Assembly (NCBI GenBank): GCA_002440665.1
Contig: DJUX01000038.1
Span: 28,799 to 92,798, forward strand
DNA: 64,000 nucleotides
From: Dechloromonas sp. UBA6271
Lineage (GTDB): Bacteria; Pseudomonadota; Gammaproteobacteria; Burkholderiales; Rhodocyclaceae
Direction of reading: 5' to 3'
A model generated the notes under the pieces. That model saw only the letters and a program-made list of their open reading frames with translations, was not told where the DNA came from and did not search any database. A program made the position numbers and the translations under genes. Shown here one piece after another: positions 36,285 to 44,124 of the stretch; position 1 is the stretch's first letter; each line of letters starts with the position of its first letter.

Positions 36285-37093
36285 GGGATTCCTTTCACCA
36301 ACGGCTGGCATGGGCCCATTGTTGATGCGAGCGACCGGCGCAGCGACCGGCCAATCAGGAATCGGGGGTAGCGATTTTCAGGAGAAGGAAGGTTGGCGGG
36401 TGGGAGCAGCGGGAGGTAATCGGGTTTTGACGCTAGTCCCATATTGCTGAATGGCTCGTTTGGCTGAGTTGGGCTAGGAGCGTTAGTTCGTCCTCGGCGT
36501 TAAGCTGCCGGTCAAAGGGCTGCTCCACTATGGAACCTGCCGGATACCCTATTCACACAACTCGGCCAAAGCAGCCAAAGGGACTCTCCGGCAAGTAACG
36601 TCTGCTTTGCACTAGTGAACGGTCCTACTTACTGCCCTGATTCTAACCAATAGACATAATCCTACACAGTCCGTAAACTGTAATGATCGCAATAAGCCAC
36701 GTTCCCATAGCTGATCAAGATCTTTGGTTTGGGTTAGCGGGAGCACTGCGTGGAGTGCTGCTATTTTTTATGCCGAATTAGATAGTTACGCGCACAACAT
36801 GGTCCGAAAATCGGCGGAGATTATTGAGTACTTTGGCTATTCGCTGCTGTTCTGTGTTGCCAAATCGAGAGTTTCGAATTCATTCCGCCCGGAGCAATCA
36901 AGCTATCCCTCGCGTCAAACTGGCTTGAAGAGCGGCACAACCACCGACAGCCGGACAAGCGGCCTAGGCTACGTGAATACCAGACCCGAGATACACTCGC
37001 TCAAAATGCGCGAACTAAAACTACTCTGCTGGGCGCCGATAAAGGCACGGGCGCAAGCAGTTCCTGATACGAATACGACGCTAGGATGCGGTT
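36285..37093. other. Non-coding region at left edge of the low-GC island
   Basis: About 800 bp with no supportable gene. From roughly 36440 the base composition becomes more AT-rich than the flanks, marking the left edge of the acquired segment. No integrase, tRNA or clear direct repeat is seen. The pqqE promoter should lie near 36300-36420, but no sigma54 or consensus sigma70 element was found there. Confidence 0.5.
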
Positions 37094-37294
37094 ATGAACA
37101 TAACAAAGATTTCTGTTAAGAAACTCTTCGGGGTCTTCGATCATGAGATCCCTTTGAACGATGGCGGCATAACAATCGTTATAGGTGAGAACGGCTTAGG
37201 CAAGACCGTTCTGCTGGAGGCGACCAGCGCATTCTTTGCAGAGAACTTTCTCTTCTTTCGCGATCTGGAGTTCCTTCAGCTTACCTTTCAGTTT
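37094..37294 (+). pseudogene. ariA: ariA 5' part: PARIS-like AAA ATPase, split by an insertion sequence
   Basis: First 67 codons of an AAA ATPase, with Walker A GENGLGKT at residues 31-38 preceded by the typical N-terminal strand MNITKISVKKLFGVFDHEIP. The frame runs into the insertion sequence after Phe67 and would stop seven codons later at 37318. The last eight bases are the target duplication. Joining codon 67 to 38904 restores the frame. Together with ariB this matches the AriA-AriB (PARIS) anti-phage pair. Confidence 0.85.
37287..37294 (+). repeat. Target site duplication, left copy (TTCAGTTT)
   Basis: Eight bases immediately before the left inverted repeat of the insertion sequence, identical to 38896-38903. 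An 8-bp duplication is the hallmark of IS1595-family transposition. Confidence 0.95.
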
Positions 37295-37322
37295 GGCTAT
37301 ATTCAAGAAATAGTGTGATGAG
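37295..37322 (+). repeat. Left terminal inverted repeat of the insertion sequence
   Basis: Matches the reverse complement of 38868-38895 at 27 of 28 positions; the mismatch is at position 22 (T versus G). It begins with GG as in other IS1595 elements. Confidence 0.93.
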
Positions 37323-37395
37323 TCATTCAGGCAACCGTCAGATTTCGACGGAATCGGAGAGATAATCCGTCCGTTGATTCAGTTCGAGGTGGGGA

Positions 37396-37827
37396 ATGGG
37401 CGACTGCTGTTCATCGTCCGGGTGCGACGCAAAGCATCCGCAAAAACGCCGCTGTCCCATCAATGGGACCGAGTGCGCGGAGGTCCCGACGCGGACCGTC
37501 GCCCACCACATCAAGGAGCCGTGGAACTGGACGCCGACCGCCGAACGGTTCTACTTCTGCGACGATCCCGACTGCGATGCCGTCTATTTCGGAGACGATG
37601 GCTCGGTTGTCCCCAAGTCCATGTTGAGGACGCGGGCCGGAGCGAAGGAGCGGGACGGGGATTCCCTGCTGTGCCACTGTTTCGGCGTAAGCAGGGCCGA
37701 CTTCGACAAAGACCCGTCCATCAGAGATTTCGTGGTGGAGCAGACCAAGGCGGGACGCTGCTCCTGCGAGACCAGCAATCCGTCCGGGCGGTGCTGCCTG
37801 AAAGACTTCCCCAAGCCGAAAGGCTGA
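37396..37827 (+). CDS. CopZ-like cysteine-rich iron-sulfur/zinc protein, IS passenger
   Basis: The 143-residue protein resembles the N-terminal zinc and [2Fe-2S] domain of CopZ-type metallochaperones. Cysteines cluster at the N-terminus (MGDCCSSSGC, RRCPING), in FYFCDDPDCDAVYF, in LLCHCFGVS, and in GRCSCETSNPSGRCC. A GAGGTGGGG Shine-Dalgarno precedes the ATG. It lies wholly inside the insertion sequence and is not needed for transposition. A role in metal (copper or mercury) handling is inferred. Confidence 0.75.
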   Translation: MGDCCSSSGCDAKHPQKRRCPINGTECAEVPTRTVAHHIKEPWNWTPTAERFYFCDDPDCDAVYFGDDGSVVPKSMLRTRAGAKERDGDSLLCHCFGVSRADFDKDPSIRDFVVEQTKAGRCSCETSNPSGRCCLKDFPKPKG

Positions 37828-37842
37828 CCGGCAGCGAAGCCG

Positions 37843-38796
37843 CTACCCGATGGCCGCCTCCAAAAACCGCTTAGCGGAAAGCCCATTGCCTTCGCGGTCG
37901 ATGATGCGGTGCCATGCCAGATAGTTCGGGATGTTCTTGGTCGCCACGCCGTGGAACCGGTCCAGCCATCCGTCCAGCCGGCTGCAATAGGCGTTCGCGT
38001 TGTTGATGTGCAGGGTCCCCTGCGTCTTGTGCTTGGCGTTCGCGGGAACCTGCATCAGGCTCACGTTGAGGGCCTTGGCCACCTTGCGGTATGCCTTGGC
38101 GGAATCGGAGACCAGCACGGCGTCGGGGACGACCCTGCCGGCCAGCACCGGAGCGATGGACGCCGCCGAACGGGTCGGAATCCGGGCCGTGAGCGTTCCC
38201 TTCATTTCGCGCTCCCGAGCCACCAGAACGGGAATCTGGTCGGGGCCGAGGCCGCGTGTCCTGCCGGGCGTCCCGCGTTTCTTCGGCGGGCGGGGCAGGC
38301 CGCCACGCTGGCCCTTGAACGATTCGAGGATGTAGGTTTCGTCGGTCTCCACGAGGCCGGACAGGGTCCCGGGCTGCTGGTTCAGCGGGGCTTGGAGGAA
38401 GCGGTGCCTCCACTTGAACGCGGTGGGGACGCTGACGCCCAGCCGCTCGGCCGTCACGCGGACGCTTAGGCCGGCGGCCATGAGCCTCGCGTTCTCCAAG
38501 TGCTTCTCCGGCATGTGCAGGCGGGCCAGCGGAGTGCCGGTCAGGGCGTTGAAGGTCCTTGCGCAACCCGTTTCCCGGCAGCGGAAACGCTGCCGGCCGT
38601 TCGCGTGGCCGTCCTTCACGAACCGAACGCTGCCGCAGTGTGGACACGCCCTCACGCTCGCCATGCGAGCCTGTTCGACGGCCGATTTCACCACCTGCCC
38701 CTCGCGGACGGAGAGGGCTTTTTTGACCGTCTCGATCTCGTCGGCGGAAAGGGCCGCCACGGCGGCCATCATCCGTTTCAGTTCCCTTGGCGTCAT
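37843..38796 (-). CDS. IS1595-family (ISXO2-like) DDE transposase
   Basis: The 317-residue protein from ATG 38796 (an in-frame TTG at 38847 would add 17 residues) has an N-terminal zinc ribbon (CPHCGS at 51 and CRETGC at 73). An HTH region follows near 112-130 (SVRVTAERLGVSVPTAFKW). The catalytic core shows Asp in VETDETYI (152), Asp in LVSDSAKAY (231), and the HINNANAY segment (263) where this family carries its third acidic or Asn residue. Apparently intact. Confidence 0.9.
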   Translation of the reverse strand: MTPRELKRMMAAVAALSADEIETVKKALSVREGQVVKSAVEQARMASVRACPHCGSVRFVKDGHANGRQRFRCRETGCARTFNALTGTPLARLHMPEKHLENARLMAAGLSVRVTAERLGVSVPTAFKWRHRFLQAPLNQQPGTLSGLVETDETYILESFKGQRGGLPRPPKKRGTPGRTRGLGPDQIPVLVAREREMKGTLTARIPTRSAASIAPVLAGRVVPDAVLVSDSAKAYRKVAKALNVSLMQVPANAKHKTQGTLHINNANAYCSRLDGWLDRFHGVATKNIPNYLAWHRIIDREGNGLSAKRFLEAAIG

Positions 38797-38867
38797 ACGA
38801 AAGCTCCGTTTTTGTTCTTCGGGAGATGCTATACGTATAACGCACAATAAATCAATGGGTTGACTTT

Positions 38868-38895
38868 CTCATCCCACTATTTCTTGAATATAGCC
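38868..38895 (-). repeat. Right terminal inverted repeat of the insertion sequence
   Basis: Counterpart of 37295-37322, 27 of 28 bases identical when reverse-complemented, and directly followed by the right target duplication. Confidence 0.93.
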
Positions 38896-38903
38896 TTCAG
38901 TTT
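38896..38903 (+). repeat. Target site duplication, right copy (TTCAGTTT)
   Basis: Identical to 37287-37294 and located immediately outside the right inverted repeat. The codon after it (GAG at 38904) continues the ariA frame. Confidence 0.95.
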
Positions 38904-40037
38904 GAGGATCAATCGTGGGAAGTGACGAAGTCACAGACAACAGATCGACTAGCCATTTACGTAACGCGTCACTTTGTCTCCAAAAGCGCAAAAGCAAAAA
39001 CAGACAAGCTGGAGAAGATTGTCGAGATCGGACTTGCCGAGAAGTCATCAAACCGCAGTAAGTATGAGTACCTGCGCGACCTGCAATTACTTGAAAGACT
39101 CGGCCATACCAGTGCCGCATCCGAGCAACGAATGTTTGAGTTCCGACGCGCCGCGATGCAGGGGCTTATGTTTGAGGAAGAGGTCTTCCTCAGAGGCACG
39201 AAGTCGCGAGAGACACCGACTTGGTTCAAGGAGGCGCGGAAGCGAATCTCAATCCGACTAATTGAGACACAGCGAATAATTACTGCAAAGGAGCGCGGTG
39301 GCGAGTCCTATGTGAACAGGGTCACCAAGTCAGCCAATGAGTTGTCCGAGTTGATCGCAGAGATAGACAAGGTTGCATCACAAACAACGACCGAACTCGA
39401 CGGAACTTTTCCTAATCGCTTAGTGAGAAAGCTACGCCAGGGCGCGACTGATTCATTCGAAGGGCTCAATGCGGCGCTGTCGGAGCTGGATGATCGCAGA
39501 AGGAAGCTCTCGTCGCTCGGACTACTTGAGGTTACTGCGGACACAGATATCCTTCGGGTTGATGAAGGGCAGCGAGACCTCAGCAGCGCTCTTAAGCTGT
39601 ATATCGATGACAGCCACAAGAAGCTTGCTCCCTACGACGAGATCGCGTCCAAGCTTGAGCTATTTAAGGGAATAGTGAATAAGAGATTCAAGCACAAGGA
39701 ACTAGAGGTTGATCGCAAAACCGGATTTGTATTTCGATCAACCGTCAAGCGCGACGAGAAAGGAAAACTAGAAGCGATACCCCCATTAAAGCTCTCCTCG
39801 GGTGAACAAAATGAGTTAATTCTGTTCTACGAACTGATATTTAAATCCTCTAGAGGCGACTTGATATTCATCGATGAACCCGAGGTTTCTCTACATATCT
39901 CGTGGCAGAACAAGTTCATTGATGACCTTAAGGAGATTACCTCAATCAACAAGGTCTCGATCGTGATTGCCACCCACTCCCCCGACATCATTGGGGAGAA
40001 CTGGGACCTTAAAGTTGAGCTAAAAGGCGTCGAGTAA
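38904..40037 (+). pseudogene. ariA: ariA 3' part: remainder of the interrupted PARIS-like ATPase
   Basis: Continues ariA in frame after the target duplication (EDQSWE, then the codon at 38922). It carries the helical middle region, the ABC signature LSSGEQN, Walker B DLIFIDEPEVSLH and a THSPD switch, all intact. With the 5' part the ancestral protein would be 444 residues. A GTG at 38922 could start a 371-residue product without Walker A. The stop overlaps the ariB ATG (TAATG), showing the two were coupled. Confidence 0.85.
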
Positions 40038-40936
40038 TGGAGGAAGACATCTCAATTGCACGCATCGCCAATGCAATATGCCAGGACACAACCTTCGAAG
40101 GCGTCCACCTCCTTGTCGAAGGAAGGCAAGACTACAAGTTGTATAAGAAGCTCGCTCAGAATCAGAACGTGAGAATTAAGACTACCCGCGGGAAGTACAG
40201 ACTGCGGGAGGTCTATTCATTGCTCATTGAGCGCGGAATAACCAGAGTCGTGGGAATTAGAGATGCTGATTTTCTGCGAATTGAAGGCAATCCAAAGTAC
40301 TCTGCGGAATACGCGGTCCCTATATTTCCGACTGACTGCCATGATGCCGAAATCATGCTGGCGTGCAGCGGCGTGTTGGATGACTATCTCACACTAGTGA
40401 CCGAACCAGAGCAGATCAACCAGTTTGTTGCCAAGCACAAACCTATACTTGACCTAGTTTTAGAGGCGGTCTATCCACTTGGTTGCCTTCGGTTGGCGAA
40501 TAAGCGATTTGGGTTAGGCCTTTCATTTAAGCCGGAGCGTCCCGAGGGCAATCAACTAAAGATACGCAAATTCATCCTTGAGTCTAACTGGAGTACAGAT
40601 ATTCCGGTGATGATCAACACGGTATGGGAATACTCGCAGAATCGAGGACTGACGGTCGCATCGAAGGACATTATCGGAGAGGCACTAACGACTATTTTGT
40701 CCGAGGAATATCCTGCACACGAAGTTTCCAATGGTCACGATTTCTCTTCCGTTCTGCATATTGTGTCGACAAGAGGGTTGAAGAGTTCAAACAGGCTGCT
40801 ACAAGATCCCAACTGCGTCCAGGATCTGCTGATCGCAAACTATGACTTGAGGAGGTTTGCTCTGACCACGCTATATCGTTCAGTGCAAGACTGGAGTATA
40901 GGAAATGATAAGCCGCTTGTATTCCAGTTGCCTTGA
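40037..40936 (+). CDS. ariB: PARIS-like effector AriB (DUF4435, TOPRIM-type nuclease)
   Basis: The 299-residue protein matches the DUF4435 family: the TOPRIM-like Glu in VHLLVEGRQDYKLYKKL (E28), an Asp-x-Asp pair in GIRDADFLR (76-78), and a TDCHDAEIMLA motif (100-109). In PARIS systems AriB is held by the AriA ATPase and released as a tRNA-cutting effector when phage anti-restriction proteins are sensed. The frame is complete and coupled to ariA, but normal control is presumably lost because ariA is interrupted. Confidence 0.82.
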   Translation: MEEDISIARIANAICQDTTFEGVHLLVEGRQDYKLYKKLAQNQNVRIKTTRGKYRLREVYSLLIERGITRVVGIRDADFLRIEGNPKYSAEYAVPIFPTDCHDAEIMLACSGVLDDYLTLVTEPEQINQFVAKHKPILDLVLEAVYPLGCLRLANKRFGLGLSFKPERPEGNQLKIRKFILESNWSTDIPVMINTVWEYSQNRGLTVASKDIIGEALTTILSEEYPAHEVSNGHDFSSVLHIVSTRGLKSSNRLLQDPNCVQDLLIANYDLRRFALTTLYRSVQDWSIGNDKPLVFQLP

Positions 40937-40946
40937 TCTAGAAGTC

Positions 40947-40972
40947 TGAATTGCCCCGACTTTCGTGGATAC
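40947..40972. mobile_element. Possible IS3-family terminal remnant
   Basis: TGAATTGCCCCGACTTTCGT and following bases resemble the outer end of some IS3-family elements. The DNA to its right (to about 41065) encodes on the minus strand a basic KRRRF-containing fragment but no complete transposase. It could mark the right edge of the island. Recognition is from memory of IS ends only. Confidence 0.3.
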
Positions 40973-41151
40973 GTTCGAGGACTGCTTTACTGCTCTAAAC
41001 CGACGGCGTTTACGATGGAGTTGAATATCAGCAATGGCCGAGTAGTTCTCGGTCAGTCTTTTCATTGTACGACCGCTCCGCTAAGAGAGCTGCCGACGGT
41101 GAATGTCTCTTGAGAGTCGAACCCGGGAGATCAAAGCTACCGCCCCCCCTT

Positions 41152-42087
41152 TCAGCCGCCCCCAACCCGTTCCGCCACCCAACCCAAGGCCTTGCTACAA
41201 GCTTCCACAATCGGCGGCGACAGGCCGGCGTGTCCAGCCCCGGCCACGGCAAGCCAGTGCGCTTCGGGCCATCTGCGGTGCAGTTCTTGTGCGGTCGACA
41301 GCGGGCAAACCGGATCGGCGGTGCCGTGCACGATGGCGGCGGGGATATGGCGAATCCGCTCGATCCCGGCAAGCAAGGCGTCGGGAGGCAGGAAGCAGGC
41401 CTGTGTCAGGTAATGCATCTGGATGCGTGCCTTCGCGATGCGGGCGCCGTCCGGCGCTTCGTTCAGCGGCGCTTCACCCATCAACGCGCGTTCGTAGTTA
41501 AGCCAGGCGCGGACTGCAGGTGCGACAACGGTGGGGTCGGCAGCGACGATGCGGCGGGCGCAGGCGGCTAGCAGGCCGGCCCTTTCGGCAGCCGGGATGG
41601 CGTCGGCGAAACTTTGCCAGCTGTCGACAGAAGCGCCTGAGCGGCCTTCGACATAGGCACGGATTTCATCGTGTGAACCGAGGAATATGCCGCGCAGCAC
41701 GAGCCCGAGCACGCGCTCCGGGAAAGTCTGGGCGTAGGCGAGGCCGAGGGTACTGCCCCACGAACCGCCGAAAACGATCCAGGCGGGAATGCCGAGATAT
41801 TGGCGCAGGTGTTCGAGATCGGCGACCAGATGCGCTGTCGTGTTGGCCTCGGTGGCGCCGAGCGGCGTGCTGCGCCCGCAGCCGCGCTGGTCGAAGAGAA
41901 TGGCGCGGAAGCGCGCCGGGTCGAACAGCCGGCGCTGCGCCGGCGAGCAGCCGCTGCCCGGCCCGCCGTGCAAAAAGACCACCGGCAGGCCGTGGACCGC
42001 AGCAGATTCCTCGACGTAGAGCGTATGGCCATCACCCACCGCCAGGTGATGCACGGCCCACGGCTCGCTTTCCGGGAAGAGCGGCAA
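41152..42087 (-). CDS. pip: Prolyl aminopeptidase
   Basis: Alpha/beta hydrolase that removes N-terminal proline from peptides. The 311 residues show the oxyanion HGGPGSGCSP (40-49), nucleophile Ser109 in FGGSWGSTLG, and the Asp and His of the triad in VHGTADPVCP and VAGAGHAGL. It begins 7 bp after the response regulator and ends the sigma54-linked operon. Its link to the rest is unclear; peptide turnover connected with PQQ precursor processing is a speculative option. Confidence 0.9.
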   Translation of the reverse strand: MPLFPESEPWAVHHLAVGDGHTLYVEESAAVHGLPVVFLHGGPGSGCSPAQRRLFDPARFRAILFDQRGCGRSTPLGATEANTTAHLVADLEHLRQYLGIPAWIVFGGSWGSTLGLAYAQTFPERVLGLVLRGIFLGSHDEIRAYVEGRSGASVDSWQSFADAIPAAERAGLLAACARRIVAADPTVVAPAVRAWLNYERALMGEAPLNEAPDGARIAKARIQMHYLTQACFLPPDALLAGIERIRHIPAAIVHGTADPVCPLSTAQELHRRWPEAHWLAVAGAGHAGLSPPIVEACSKALGWVAERVGGG

Positions 42088-42094
42088 GCGAACC

Positions 42095-42748
42095 TCAGGC
42101 TTCGATCAGGCCGCTGCGCATGGCGAGCAGCGCCATTTCGGCGGCGTTCTGCAGGTTGAGTTTCTGCTTGATGTGGTAGAGGTGGGTGCCTACCGTGCTT
42201 GGGCTGAGGAAGAAGCTCTCGGCCACGTCATTGACCGAACGGCCCTGCGCTAGCTGCATGAAGACGGCGAGCTCCTTTTCGGTCAGTGTTTCGACCGGGC
42301 TGGCGGAACCCGAGAGTTGGGCGAGCGCCACTTCCTGCGCCAGTTCGGGATCGAGGTAGCGCTGGTCGGCGGCAACCCGGCCGACGGCGCGCAGGAATTC
42401 GTCGGGCGCGGCACGCTTGCACAGGTAGCCGCGGGCGCCGAGGCGCAGCGCCCGCACCGGCACGACGGCATCGTTGTGCGCCGAGAGCATCAGCACGCGC
42501 GCCTCGGGGTGCGCCGCACGCAGCCGTTCGAGCGCCGCCAGGCCGCCGATACCGGGCATCGAGACATCCATGACCAGGACGTCGGGGGCGGTTTCGCCAT
42601 AGCGGCGGATCGCCTCTTCGCCGCTGCCGGCTTCGCCGACCACTTCCGCGCCGGCGCCTTCGAGCAGCAGGCGGAAGCCGAGGCGGACAACCGCATGGTC
42701 GTCGGCCAATACGATACGGCGGGCTTTCAGGGATGGGTTCATGGTCAT
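42095..42748 (-). CDS. LuxR/NarL-type response regulator
   Basis: The 217 residues comprise a receiver domain with phospho-acceptor Asp61 (DVLVMDVSMPG), acidic pocket ADD (15-17) and Lys in YLCKRA. A C-terminal NarL-type HTH follows (LTEKELAVFMQLAQGRSVND through SPSTVGTHLYHIKQKL). The ATG overlaps the kinase stop by four bases. By architecture and context it resembles PedR2, the lanthanide-switch regulator of Pseudomonas putida. Confidence 0.9.
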   Translation of the reverse strand: MTMNPSLKARRIVLADDHAVVRLGFRLLLEGAGAEVVGEAGSGEEAIRRYGETAPDVLVMDVSMPGIGGLAALERLRAAHPEARVLMLSAHNDAVVPVRALRLGARGYLCKRAAPDEFLRAVGRVAADQRYLDPELAQEVALAQLSGSASPVETLTEKELAVFMQLAQGRSVNDVAESFFLSPSTVGTHLYHIKQKLNLQNAAEMALLAMRSGLIEA

Positions 42749-44124
42749 GCCTCCAGACAGGTTACAGGGCGCGCCGCCGGCAGGCGGGCGCTAAGATGGC
42801 AGCCGTTGCCGGCCGGCGTCGTCAGTTCGAGACAGCCGCCAAGCTCGACCAGCCGCTCGCGCATGCCGGCCAGCCCGAAACCGCAGCCGGCCTGCGCCGA
42901 TGGGCCGCCGTGCAGGCCGCAGCCGTCATCGGTAATGCACAGTTCGAGCCAGGCGCCGGTACTGCTCAGGCTGACGCTGACGCGGCTGGCCGCGGCGTGG
43001 CGCAGGATGTTGGTCAGCGCCTCCTGCGTTACCCGCAGCAGCGCGGCGGCAACGGCTTCGGCGACCACCGGCAGGTCGCCGGCGATATCGATGACGAGAG
43101 CGATCTGCGGCTGGCGTTGCCCCCAGCAGTCGAGGAAGGGACGCAGCGTGGCGGCCGGATTTGCCCCCTCCCCGGCCGTCGACCGCAACTGTTGCAGCAC
43201 CTTGCGGACGCCGTCCTGCAGCTCGCCGGTGACGCCGATGATGCTGGTCGCCGGTGCCTGCACGGCCGGCAAATCGGCGCTGCGCTGGACGATGGCACCG
43301 GCCAGCGCGCGCACGGCGGTGATGCCCTGCGCCAGTTCGTCGTGCAGCTCGCGGGCAATGCTGCGACGCTCGGCGGCGAGGCTGGCCTGCAGGCAGCGGG
43401 CGACTTCCTGCTCGCTTTCGAGACGGACGTTTTCGTCGACCGCCTGTGCCAGACGGTCGGCCATGCCGTTGTAGGCGCGGGCCAGGCGCGCCAGTTCCGG
43501 AGCGGCGGGCAACGGCAGGCGGAAGTCGAAGCGGCCACGCCCGGTGCGGTCAAGCGCCGCCAGCAATTTTTCCAGCGGGCGCAGCGCCCGATCGAGCGCC
43601 AGCCGCGTCCCGGCAAAAAGCAGCATGAGCAGCGCGGCGGCCCAGCCGGCCATGGCACAAAGATCGTCCCAGGCATCGATGACCGAACGCGACGGGTCGG
43701 GGTGAATGACGACGGTAAGCGCGCCGAACTCGATGGGGCGGGCGGCGAATTCCGGCGCCAGCAAGGCCGCGAAGGCAGCCGGCACGACCCTGCCCTGCTT
43801 GTAGGTCGGCGGCGGCGACAGGTACAGGCGCTGGCCGGCGGCATCCAGCACTTCCAGCGCATTGGCGCGAATGCGCCCGGCCGGCTTGAGCAGGGCGAGC
43901 AAGGCATCGGCATCGATCGCCATGCCGTTGTCCGCCTGCCGCGCGAGTACGCCCAGCCACTGTTCGCTAACCCGCGTCGCCGCTTCGACTTCTTCATGAA
44001 TGCCGTTACGGGCGCCTTGCAGCCACAGGCCGCCGAGCGCGGCGAGCAGGCAGGCGAACAGCGCCGTCAGCACGAAGCTGAAGCGGGTGCGCAAGCTGAG
44101 CTTATGGTGTGCCCGGTTCATCAT
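42745..44124 (-). CDS. Sensor histidine kinase (HisKA_3/NarX type)
   Basis: The 459 residues comprise membrane segment 1 (about 14-36), a periplasmic region of about 115 residues, membrane segment 2 (about 153-172) and a HAMP domain. The HisKA_3 phospho-site follows with His261 (ARELHDELAQG), then an HATPase domain (TQEALTNILRHAAAS, TDDGCGL, GLAGMRERL). The gene overlaps the TonB receptor stop by four bases and the regulator start by four. The ligand is not evident. Confidence 0.88.
   Translation of the reverse strand: MMNRAHHKLSLRTRFSFVLTALFACLLAALGGLWLQGARNGIHEEVEAATRVSEQWLGVLARQADNGMAIDADALLALLKPAGRIRANALEVLDAAGQRLYLSPPPTYKQGRVVPAAFAALLAPEFAARPIEFGALTVVIHPDPSRSVIDAWDDLCAMAGWAAALLMLLFAGTRLALDRALRPLEKLLAALDRTGRGRFDFRLPLPAAPELARLARAYNGMADRLAQAVDENVRLESEQEVARCLQASLAAERRSIARELHDELAQGITAVRALAGAIVQRSADLPAVQAPATSIIGVTGELQDGVRKVLQQLRSTAGEGANPAATLRPFLDCWGQRQPQIALVIDIAGDLPVVAEAVAAALLRVTQEALTNILRHAAASRVSVSLSSTGAWLELCITDDGCGLHGGPSAQAGCGFGLAGMRERLVELGGCLELTTPAGNGCHLSARLPAARPVTCLEA

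Larger units (their letters stand above)
37295..38895. mobile_element. IS1595-family insertion sequence with passenger gene, 1601 bp
   Basis: Complete element bounded by 28-bp terminal inverted repeats differing at one position (ends GGCTATATTCAAGAAATAGT) and flanked by an 8-bp direct duplication. It holds a transposase on the minus strand and a cysteine-rich passenger gene on the plus strand, convergent with each other. The perfect target duplication and open frames suggest a fairly recent insertion. It inactivates ariA. Confidence 0.93.

Noticed and set aside
36285..36420. Possible sigma54 promoter upstream of pqqE (TTGGCCGGTCGCTGCG on the minus strand)
   Set aside because: GG and GC are 11 rather than 12 bp apart and the -24 box is poor, so it does not meet the consensus.
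36724..37119. 131-codon open frame before ariA
   Set aside because: No family resemblance, overlaps the ariA start, weak ribosome site and composition unlike a coding region.
41080..41140. tRNA-like stretch with a GGGTTCGACTC segment near the island's right edge
   Set aside because: The flanking bases do not form a five-bp T-stem, and no acceptor or anticodon arm can be drawn. Not a tRNA or a convincing attachment site.
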